From contig JAEVYX010000010.1 of assembly GCA_023392515.1 (NCBI GenBank), positions 1 to 17,834 on the forward strand: a DNA stretch of 17,834 nucleotides, given 5' to 3'. Shown piece by piece: positions 8,228-13,843 of the stretch (positions are counted from its first letter, which is position 1; each line of letters begins with the position of its first letter). The stretch is from Bacillota bacterium. GTDB taxonomy: Bacteria > Bacillota > Clostridia > Christensenellales > Aristaeellaceae. Both the position numbers and the translations under genes were made by a program. The notes beneath the pieces are model-generated. The model searched no databases, was not told where the DNA came from, and saw only the letters and a program-made list of their open reading frames with translations.

Positions 8228-8260
8228 AGGGGCTGTTCTGAAAGCAGAACAGCCCCTTTT
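8228..8260 (+). terminator. Strong intrinsic terminator of the sensor operon
   Basis: A perfect 13-bp stem pairs 8228-8240 with 8245-8257 around the tetraloop AAAG, followed directly by TTTT. It sits 26 bases after the stop of the binding-protein homologue, so it separates the sensor operon from the chemoreceptor gene. Confidence 0.93.
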
Positions 8261-8298
8261 GTAAAGATCATTTGTTAAACAAATAAAATCAACAGCAT

Positions 8299-8325
8299 TA
8301 AAATCTGCACTATTTCGCCCGATAT
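8299..8325 (+). promoter_or_regulatory. Sigma-D (sigma-28) type promoter of the chemoreceptor gene
   Basis: TAAA (8299-8302) is followed by 15 bases and then CCCGATAT (8318-8325). The sigma-D/sigma-28 consensus is TAAA, about 15 bases, then GCCGATAT or GCCGATAA, so seven of eight -10 positions match the first form with ideal spacing. This sigma factor controls flagellar and chemotaxis genes. A short inverted repeat, GCAGG-TTATG-CCTGC (8335-8349), lies right at the expected transcript start. Confidence 0.75.
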
Positions 8326-8405
8326 ACTATATACGCAGGTTATGCCTGCATGGATACAAAAGGCCGTTCGGGCATTAATGTTTCTTTAGATGGAGGAACC
8401 GTGTG

Positions 8406-10010
8406 ATGATGAAAAACCTCAAGATCATGTTCAAGCTGCTCATTTTGACGCTCATTCCCCTGGTTGGTGCCATTGCCGTTACTGTCATCTCTGCAACAAA
8501 TATCCAAAGTGTATCGGTAGACATGAAAAAGATTCTCCATGAAGAGAGCTTCGAGAGCATGGCGCTGATTACCAACGCGGACCGGGACATGTATCAGGCG
8601 ATTTCCGCATTTCAGGAATTGGGAAGCAGCGATACCTTGGCGTCGTACAAGGAGGCGCTGACAAAATCTTTTGAAGAGAATGTGCAGCAGGTGCTTGACC
8701 GTGTGAAAGAGGCATCCCAGATTCTTTCCCAGAACAAAGAGGTTTGGGGAACGGTAAGGGATTCTTCCTCCGGGTACACCGTATTTGAAAACCTTGACAG
8801 CTTCTATAAGGAATTCGAAAAGTGGGCGACCCAGGCAAGGGATGCCGTAAGCGGCGGGAAAATCATTACGAATTTCCTTGACAGCGACCTGAATCGGCGG
8901 TTTGAAACCATCCGCGTCCGGCTGGATGAGGCGGAAGGAACGATCGAAACTGCCCTGGACCAGGAAATCATCAATATTGAAGCCCGGATTCAGGAAACCA
9001 TCCTTATCGGCATCGGCATCGACGCTGCCGTGATTATTGCAACCGTTGTATTGGCGTGGATTCTGATTTCATCCATCGTAAAGCCCCTGAACAAGACCGT
9101 GGACCTGATCGGCCAATTGTCCGCCGGCGATCTGCGCAACAGGCTTGCCGTACAGTCCAATGATGAAATCGGCAAAATGTCCCTTACCATGAACGCTTTT
9201 GTCGACCGGCTGGGCGAAACCTTGGGCGGTATCAGCGACGCTTCCAACCATGTTGCGTCTGCCGCCCAGCAGGTATCCTCCATGAGCGTGTCGCTTTCCC
9301 AGGGCTCTACGGAGCAGGCCAGCGCCATTGAACAGTTCAATTCTTCTTTGGAAGAGATCGCTTCAAAAACCAGCCAGAACGCTGCATATGCGGCAAAGGC
9401 CAACGATTTGTCCGAAACGACAAAGCAAAAGGCCGAGCACGGAAATGCCAGGATGGACGCCATGCTGACCGCTATGTCGGAAATCGACGAAGCGTCCAGC
9501 AATATTTCCAAAATCATCAAGGTGATTGACGATATTGCCTTCCAGACCAATATCCTGGCCTTGAACGCCGCTGTGGAGGCAGCCAGGGCAGGGCAGCACG
9601 GCAAGGGCTTTGCGGTTGTGGCCGAAGAGGTGCGCAACCTGGCGGCCCGCAGCGCCAATGCGGCCAAGGAAACCACTGCCATGATCGAGACTTCCATTAA
9701 AAAGACAGCGGCCGGGTCTGCCGTCGCGCAGGATACAGCTACCGCGCTGAAGGAGATTATGCGCCTGGTTCAGGAGGCGGCGGGGCTTATGAACTCCATT
9801 GCCGAATCCTCCGGCGATCAGGCCTCGGGCATCAAGCAGCTGCGCATCGGCCTGGAACAAATCACCCAGGTGGTGCAGGCTAACTCCTCCTCCGCCATTG
9901 AAAGCTCCAGCGCCAGTGAAAAGCTTTTAAGCCAGGCGGAAAAGCTGAAGGAGCAGGTGGCATATTTCAAATTGCAGGGCCGGGATAATAAATCCATGAT
10001 TGAATTGTAA
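8406..10010 (+). CDS. Methyl-accepting chemotaxis protein
   Basis: A 534-residue transmembrane chemoreceptor. Helix 1 spans about 9-31 and helix 2 about 199-224. Between them is a largely helical extracellular domain of about 165 residues, probably a four-helix-bundle sensor. HAMP follows (about 222-275), then the long coiled-coil signalling domain. Its hairpin tip reads DDIAFQTNILALNAAVEAARAG (375-396) and continues GKGFAVVAEEVRNLA, the CheA/CheW-binding signature. There is no C-terminal CheR-tethering pentapeptide. The ATG at 8406 is nine bases after GGAGG; a GTG at 8403 and an ATG at 8409 are alternatives. It has its own sigma-D-type promoter and is flanked by terminator structures, so it is a single-gene unit. 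Its position beside the sugar-sensing operon hints at taxis to a related ligand, which is inference. Confidence 0.95.
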   Translation: MMKNLKIMFKLLILTLIPLVGAIAVTVISATNIQSVSVDMKKILHEESFESMALITNADRDMYQAISAFQELGSSDTLASYKEALTKSFEENVQQVLDRVKEASQILSQNKEVWGTVRDSSSGYTVFENLDSFYKEFEKWATQARDAVSGGKIITNFLDSDLNRRFETIRVRLDEAEGTIETALDQEIINIEARIQETILIGIGIDAAVIIATVVLAWILISSIVKPLNKTVDLIGQLSAGDLRNRLAVQSNDEIGKMSLTMNAFVDRLGETLGGISDASNHVASAAQQVSSMSVSLSQGSTEQASAIEQFNSSLEEIASKTSQNAAYAAKANDLSETTKQKAEHGNARMDAMLTAMSEIDEASSNISKIIKVIDDIAFQTNILALNAAVEAARAGQHGKGFAVVAEEVRNLAARSANAAKETTAMIETSIKKTAAGSAVAQDTATALKEIMRLVQEAAGLMNSIAESSGDQASGIKQLRIGLEQITQVVQANSSSAIESSSASEKLLSQAEKLKEQVAYFKLQGRDNKSMIEL

Positions 10011-10019
10011 TAATTTAAC

Positions 10020-10191
10020 AAGGAGACTGCTGCACAAAATACATACTTAGCATAAAGATTATTCTGGCAAAAAGGTTTTCGCGCCTGTGGGCGCGACCAA
10101 AGGGCTTTCCGATCGCCCTTTGGAAACCTTCGGACGCCATACGCTTGAATAATCATGCAATTATGTATTTCATGCAGCAGCCTCTTTTTTT
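10020..10191 (+). repeat. Large nested inverted repeat with T7 tail (chemoreceptor terminator or MITE-like element)
   Basis: The outer arms, 10023-10045 and 10162-10184, pair at 20 of 23 positions (GAG, CTGCTGCA, AAATACATA blocks). Inside, GATTATTC (10057-10064) pairs with GAATAATC (10147-10154), and AAGGTTTTC (10072-10080) with GGAAACCTT (10122-10130). At the centre are two alternative local hairpins: CGCGCC/GGCGCG (10080-10085 with 10090-10095) and CCAAAGGGC/GCCCTTTGG (10097-10105 with 10115-10123). Seven T follow the right arm. On the plus strand it can end chemoreceptor transcription. Its size and nested build are far beyond a usual terminator and resemble a small palindromic intergenic repeat. 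No transposase and no clear target duplication are seen. Confidence 0.75.
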
Positions 10192-10193
10192 AT

Positions 10194-10628
10194 TTACCGT
10201 ACCTTATCGGCTTTCATGTTCAGCGCAAGGCCCGCAAGCACCAGGATGCCGCCGAAGAACTTGCCGGGGGAGAACATATCCGTAAGGAAATAATCCAGCA
10301 GGATCCCGGAAAACAATTGACCGATGAAGAGAAGCAGCGTTAACTGCATGGCCGGGAGCTTGGGTGTAATGACGTTGAGCAGATAGACGCTGATAAGGCC
10401 CATGGCCCCGCCCAGGTATACCGTCAAAGGCGCGGCGGTGACCGGGAAGGCCGCTTTTGCCGGGCTCCCCATCAGGAGAAAGACGATCAGGGAGCCTGTC
10501 AGCCCCACCACATAGTTCATCAGGCAGCTGAAGCTGACCCCGGCACGCTTGGCCAGATGGGCATTGGTAATCCGGGCCATTACAATGGTGAACCCGCTGA
10601 ACAAAACGGCAATGATGGCGGTTACCAT
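10194..10628 (-). CDS. YdcZ/DUF606-family small membrane transporter, second of a pair
   Basis: A 144-residue protein with about five hydrophobic helices, resembling the DUF606 (YdcZ) branch of the drug/metabolite transporter superfamily. Characteristic stretches are YVVGLTGSLIVFLLMG, GGAMGLISVYLLNVITPKLPA, and LTLLLFIGQLFSGILLDYF followed by GGILVLAGLALNMK. Such proteins are half the size of a ten-helix DMT transporter and are often encoded in pairs that probably combine with opposite membrane orientation. Its ATG lies seven bases inside the end of the preceding DUF606 gene, so the two are translated together. The substrate is unknown. The gene ends close to the large inverted repeat, on which the chemoreceptor gene converges. 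Confidence 0.85.
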   Translation of the reverse strand: MVTAIIAVLFSGFTIVMARITNAHLAKRAGVSFSCLMNYVVGLTGSLIVFLLMGSPAKAAFPVTAAPLTVYLGGAMGLISVYLLNVITPKLPAMQLTLLLFIGQLFSGILLDYFLTDMFSPGKFFGGILVLAGLALNMKADKVR

Positions 10629-11041
10629 ACGATCATCACCACCGCTCCCAGGGCGATCAGTAAAATGCTGAGCGCCTTTTCCTTTTTGAAGGGGAACTTT
10701 TCAAAGCCGAAAAAGCCGAACCTGTCGATGACCATGCTGCAGATGAGCTGGCCCAGCAGCGCCAGCACCAGGGTGACTGTGACCCCCACGGTCATAATGC
10801 CCAGGTTGCTGGTCAATACCGTGATGATGCCCAGTGCGCCGCCTATGTACATCCAGAGGGGCGCTTTTGACTTTGCGCCGTTTTTGAAGCAGCGGATGGT
10901 GAAGGGGAGAACGCAGATAAGGCCTACGATATGTATGAGCACCGTGGCGTATGTATCGCCGTATAGCTGGCCCAACTGGGCGTTGAACAGGTTCATGATG
11001 GAAAACATCGTGCCGGTGAGCACGCCAAGCACCGCTGGCAT
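10622..11041 (-). CDS. YdcZ/DUF606-family small membrane transporter, first of a pair
   Basis: A 139-residue membrane protein of the same DUF606 family as its downstream neighbour, with about five helices. The segment GALGIITVLTSNLGIMTVGV corresponds to the GGAMGLISVYLLNVI stretch of the partner, and LVLALLGQLICSMVIDRFG to its GQLFSGILLDYF. The frame is open back to 11245, but that part crosses the hairpin array and looks non-coding. The ATG at 11041 has a strong GAGGGAGGGG site seven or more bases upstream and starts at the family's usual first helix. Its stop overlaps the second gene by seven bases. The two probably form a heterodimeric transporter. No clear promoter was found directly upstream, so it may be read through from the YitT gene across the hairpins or from a weak promoter. 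Confidence 0.85.
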   Translation of the reverse strand: MPAVLGVLTGTMFSIMNLFNAQLGQLYGDTYATVLIHIVGLICVLPFTIRCFKNGAKSKAPLWMYIGGALGIITVLTSNLGIMTVGVTVTLVLALLGQLICSMVIDRFGFFGFEKFPFKKEKALSILLIALGAVVMIVW

Positions 11042-11092
11042 CAAGAATCCCCTCCCTCTTAAGTAGAAAAGCAGACTAATTTGCGGGGATGT

Positions 11093-11253
11093 AAAGAAGG
11101 GGCGCAACTCCTTCTTTTGAAATCGTCTCATCCAGCTTTGCCGGATGAGACGGGTGCTTGCAAAGCAAGCTTTCCTTACACTTTTCGCCGCCCGTGAATG
11201 GAAGGAACAGGCGAAAAGTGCAAACTCGAGAAAATGATTTATCATTTTCTCGA
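11093..11253. repeat. Array of five consecutive hairpins (structured intergenic element)
   Basis: Five separate stems follow one another in 161 bases. They are 11093-11100 with 11110-11117 (8 bp), 11124-11133 with 11143-11152 (10 bp), 11156-11161 with 11165-11170 (6 bp, loop AAA), 11179-11189 with 11210-11220 (11 bp, 20-base loop), and 11226-11238 with 11241-11253 (13 bp, loop TT). All are perfect. No T-run follows on either strand, so this is not a plain terminator. It lies between the YitT stop and the DUF606 pair. It may be a structured repeat element or a structured RNA region in the minus-strand transcript. I do not recognise it as a known riboswitch or RNA family. Confidence 0.7.
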
Positions 11254-11260
11254 AACAAGG

Positions 11261-12121
11261 TTACATTACGCCTCTAAATCCCTTGCCGATAATTTCGCCG
11301 GTATTGGTGATGAGGATGAAACTGCGGGGATCGATGTCTTTGACGAACCTGCGCAGATGAACCGCCTGGGTGCGGTTGACCACGGTCAATAGCACGGTGC
11401 GGTTTTCATGGGTATAGGCGCCCTCGCCATGCAGGATGGTTGCGCCGCGGTGCAGGTTGTCCACAATATAGCGCAAAATGGGATCGGGAGTGGCGGTAAT
11501 GATATGGAAGCATTTGTTGACCTTTATGTTTTCCAGCACCAGGTCAATAAGAAGGGCTTTTATGAGAAGGCCCAGGATGGAGAACAGCCCTGTTTCCACC
11601 CCAAAGGCGAAAAGGGCGCCCAGTGTAACAATGAAATCCACCGCGAACAGGGCGTTGCCGATATTCAGCGCCGTGTACTTTTTTAAAAGCATGGCAATGA
11701 TGTCCGTGCCGCCGCTGCTGGCATCAATATTGAACAGGATGGCCGAGCCTACCGCGGGCAGGGCTACGGCGTAGATCAGTTCCAATAACGGCTGGGTGGT
11801 GAGGGGCTTTGACAGGGGAATATACTTTTCCATCAGCCAGATTACGCTGGAGAGCAGCGTGCTGGAATAGGCAGTTCGCAAGCCGAACCCTCTACCAAAG
11901 ACAAGAAAGCCCAGCACCAGCAGCGCGCCATTAATGATAAAGACAAACGACCCTGCCGAAAGCCCCGGCACATAATACCCCAGAATGATGGAAATGCCGC
12001 TGACGCCGCCGGTGGAAAAGTGGTTGGGGAACTTGAAAAAGTAGACCCCCACCGCCACAAACAGGGTGCCGATGGTCAAAAGAAGATAATCCCGCACGGT
12101 TGACCGGGTGATCTTTGGCAT
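11261..12121 (-). CDS. YitT-family membrane protein (YitT domain plus DUF2179)
   Basis: A 286-residue protein with an N-terminal membrane domain of about five to six helices (residues about 12-200) and a soluble C-terminal DUF2179 domain (about 205-283). Typical family features are GVYFFKFPNHFSTGGVSGIS near the N terminus, IDASSGGTDIIAMLL in the middle, and HRGATILHGEGAYTHENRTVLLTVV plus DPRSFILITNTGEIIGKGF at the end. Firmicutes often carry many copies; the biochemical role is not established. The ATG at 12121 has AAAGGA eight bases upstream and a well-formed promoter about 65-93 bases upstream. The next gene upstream on the strand is the TetR regulator, 198 bases away, and the YitT gene probably has its own transcript. 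Confidence 0.92.
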   Translation of the reverse strand: MPKITRSTVRDYLLLTIGTLFVAVGVYFFKFPNHFSTGGVSGISIILGYYVPGLSAGSFVFIINGALLVLGFLVFGRGFGLRTAYSSTLLSSVIWLMEKYIPLSKPLTTQPLLELIYAVALPAVGSAILFNIDASSGGTDIIAMLLKKYTALNIGNALFAVDFIVTLGALFAFGVETGLFSILGLLIKALLIDLVLENIKVNKCFHIITATPDPILRYIVDNLHRGATILHGEGAYTHENRTVLLTVVNRTQAVHLRRFVKDIDPRSFILITNTGEIIGKGFRGVM

Positions 12122-12159
12122 GGGATACGTCCTTTCCAGGCGGATTTTCGAGCATATAC

Positions 12160-12236
12160 ATGCATTTTAAGAAATAGACAGAAAAATTATACTGCATCGA
12201 AAGAATGGAAGCAACCGCGTTTTCAATAAAATGCAT
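12160..12236 (-). promoter_or_regulatory. Promoter of the YitT gene with flanking inverted repeat
   Basis: On the minus strand, TTGCTT (12214-12209) and a perfect TATAAT (12191-12186) are separated by 17 bases. The -35 matches three of six consensus positions. A perfect 10-base inverted repeat, ATGCATTTTA at 12160-12169 and TAAAATGCAT at 12227-12236, brackets the promoter with its centre in the spacer, so it may be an operator for an unknown regulator. The stretch 12237-12319 up to the TetR stop holds nothing I can assign. Confidence 0.65.
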
Positions 12237-12319
12237 CAAAACCTGCAAAATGTATACAGGATACGAATGGGCAGCCCGGCTGGATGATGCCTGGGAGCAC
12301 GGGCGGATCGCGCCGCCGG

Positions 12320-12934
12320 TCAAGCTTTGGAAAGGCCCGGCTTCAGCGCCGTAGCGCCCGCCTTTTCCTGGCGCTTTGAAGGGATGTGGGAATGAAACTG
12401 ATAGTTCAGCTTGATGATCAGTTCGGCCATTTCCCGGGGGGATTCCTTCAGCCCGCTTTGCAGCCATTTCTGCACGATGCCGATGCTGCCGTTGACCCCG
12501 AACAGGAGCAGATATTCCATCATGTCGGAGCTGATGACTCTGTGGGACTGCCATTCCTTCATGGCCTGCTGCTGGACGATCATCATGACTTCCTTTTGCA
12601 GCGACAAGTCTCCGTTTTCGCCCAGAAGAACCTTGCACAGCTCCGCGTTTTCCACGATATATTCAAAAATCCGGTTCATTGTCTGAAGGGATTTGGGCTC
12701 GAATTCCTTGAAGTTGTAGTCGCTCAGGCACGAATTGATTTCCTGCAGCACCTCCTGCTTGATTTTAAGAAGCAGGTCGTACTGATCGGCGTAATGGGCA
12801 TAGAATGTGCTTCTGTTGATGTCCGCCGCTTCGCAGATTTCCTTGATGGTGATCCTGGATATGGGCTTTTCCTGCAGCAGTTTTACAAGGCTTTGCTTTA
12901 CAACCTGTTTTGTATACTTGATTCTCCGGTCCAT
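12320..12934 (-). CDS. TetR/AcrR-family transcriptional regulator
   Basis: A 204-residue regulator. The N-terminal helix-turn-helix domain (about 8-55) reads QSLVKLLQEKPISRITIKEICEAADINRSTFYAHYAD, the standard TetR pattern with the recognition helix around NRSTFYAHY. The rest is an all-helical ligand and dimerisation domain similar to those of DhaS-like TetR proteins. It is divergent from the ATPase-permease-adaptor operon and most likely represses it, being released by a compound the pump exports, as is usual for such pairs. Inverted repeats of CCAACA in the shared intergenic region are good operator candidates. The ATG at 12934 is the family's normal start; the ribosome site (AGGA, about 12 bases upstream) is weak, fitting low expression. 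No strong promoter of its own was recognised. Confidence 0.9.
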   Translation of the reverse strand: MDRRIKYTKQVVKQSLVKLLQEKPISRITIKEICEAADINRSTFYAHYADQYDLLLKIKQEVLQEINSCLSDYNFKEFEPKSLQTMNRIFEYIVENAELCKVLLGENGDLSLQKEVMMIVQQQAMKEWQSHRVISSDMMEYLLLFGVNGSIGIVQKWLQSGLKESPREMAELIIKLNYQFHSHIPSKRQEKAGATALKPGLSKA

Positions 12935-12994
12935 TCTATTTCACGCATCCTATCTTTTCCTGATATAAGGAAGCTGTCCTTTTTTTTCGGATAA

Positions 12995-13019
12995 CCAACA
13001 GTTTTGCCTGATTTGTTGG
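12995..13019. promoter_or_regulatory. Upstream inverted repeat CCAACA-N13-TGTTGG, candidate TetR operator 1
   Basis: CCAACA at 12995-13000 and TGTTGG at 13014-13019 are perfect inverted half-sites. The same hexamer recurs in the second inverted repeat inside the efflux promoter, so all four half-sites in this short region share one core. This site lies between the two divergent genes and could serve autoregulation of the TetR gene. Confidence 0.5.
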
Positions 13020-13048
13020 ACGAAAGACATTCGGGGCTTATCTGTTCG

Positions 13049-13077
13049 TTGTAATCCAACATTGTGTTGATTATAAT
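13049..13077 (+). promoter_or_regulatory. Efflux operon promoter with embedded palindrome (candidate TetR operator 2)
   Basis: TTGTAA (13049-13054) and a perfect TATAAT (13072-13077) are separated by exactly 17 bases. Within the spacer, CCAACA (13056-13061), three bases and TGTTG (13065-13069) form a tight palindrome. A repressor bound here would block RNA polymerase directly. Predicted transcription starts near 13084, about 50 bases before the ATPase start. Confidence 0.72.
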
Positions 13078-13135
13078 TGAATTATCATATTCCTGCAATA
13101 TGATTTTCGCGGGTGGCAGCGCTGAGAAGGGATAC

Positions 13136-13843
13136 ATGGACATGGCGGATATTGTTTTTGAGGATGTATGCAAATCCTACCAGATCGGGGAAGTAAACAT
13201 CAAGGCGGTGGACCATGCGGATTTCAGGGTCGACCATGGGGAGTTTGCCGTGGTGCTTGGCCCCAGCGGCGCCGGAAAAACGACGGTGCTGAATTTGCTG
13301 GGCGGCATGGACCGGGCAACGAGCGGAAAAATATGGGTGGCCGGCCGGGATATCGTGCCGCTGAGCGCAAAAAATTTGAATATGTACCGCAGGCTGGACG
13401 TGGGCTTCGTGTTCCAGTTTTATAACCTGATGCCCAACCTGACCGCGCTGGAAAACGTGGAGCTGGCGCAGCAGGTGTGTAGAAACCCCCTTTCGCCCAG
13501 GGAAACGCTGGAGCGGGTGGGGTTAGGCGACCGCATGGAAAACTTTCCGGCCGAGCTTTCCGGCGGGGAGCAGCAGCGGGTGGCCATCGCCAGGGCGCTG
13601 TGCAAAAACCCGGAGCTGCTCCTTTGCGATGAGCCGACAGGCGCGCTGGACTCCGAAACCGGGCGCATGGTGCTGGGGCTGCTCAAGGATGTCAGCCGGG
13701 ATATGGGCAAAACCGTAGTCATCATCACCCATAATGCGGCCATCGTGCCGGCGGCAAAGCGGGTGATCCGCATGAAAAACGGAAGGGTCCATGCCATGGA
13801 CATTAACCCCCATCCGATAGCCATGGAGGATATTGCGTGGTGA
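13136..13843 (+). CDS. ABC transporter ATP-binding protein (MacB/LolD-like)
   Basis: A 235-residue ATPase with all motifs intact: Walker A GPSGAGKTT, Q-loop VFQFYNLMPNL, signature LSGGEQQRVAIARAL, Walker B LLLCDEPTGALD and switch histidine in IITHN. Motifs such as FYNLMPNLTALENVELA and DEPTGALDSETG are typical of the MacB/LolD/FtsE branch, which works with FtsX-type permeases by a mechanotransmission cycle rather than by passing substrate through the membrane. The frame is open from 13064, but I chose the ATG at 13136 because AAGGG is just upstream and the first strand (DIVFEDVCKSY) follows at the usual distance; an ATG at 13142 is an alternative. It overlaps the permease gene start by seven bases and is first in the operon controlled by the divergent TetR region. 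Confidence 0.93.
   Translation: MDMADIVFEDVCKSYQIGEVNIKAVDHADFRVDHGEFAVVLGPSGAGKTTVLNLLGGMDRATSGKIWVAGRDIVPLSAKNLNMYRRLDVGFVFQFYNLMPNLTALENVELAQQVCRNPLSPRETLERVGLGDRMENFPAELSGGEQQRVAIARALCKNPELLLCDEPTGALDSETGRMVLGLLKDVSRDMGKTVVIITHNAAIVPAAKRVIRMKNGRVHAMDINPHPIAMEDIAW

Noticed and set aside
8990..9697. Long open frame antisense to the chemoreceptor gene (235 residues)
   Set aside because: It is a composition shadow of the helical, Ala-rich signalling domain on the other strand; it has no recognisable domain and no convincing ribosome site.
10145..10165. TTGAATAATCATGCAATTATG, resembling an arginine-repressor (ARG box) site
   Set aside because: The match to the palindromic ARG box is partial, it sits inside the arm of the large inverted repeat at the end of the chemoreceptor gene, and no arginine gene is near.
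10020..10191. Nested palindrome considered as a complete insertion sequence
   Set aside because: At about 170 bases it has no coding capacity, and no direct target duplication was found at its ends. At most it is a non-autonomous element.
11042..11245. Upstream extension of the first DUF606 gene
   Set aside because: It runs through the hairpin array, gives a Cys/Arg/Phe-rich peptide unlike the family, and the ATG at 11041 has a much better ribosome site.
11093..11253. Hairpin array considered as a CRISPR array
   Set aside because: The hairpins differ from one another in sequence, there is no repeated unit with regular spacers, and no cas gene is present.
12967..12987. AAGGA-AGCTG-TCCTT followed by a run of T on the plus strand, terminator-like
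   Set aside because: The stem is only five pairs with weak stability and there is no plus-strand gene ending upstream. It is probably chance next to a T-run.
12898..13173. Minus-strand open frame covering the TetR-efflux divergent region
   Set aside because: It overlaps the start of the TetR gene, the efflux promoter and the operator palindromes, and its peptide is low in structure.
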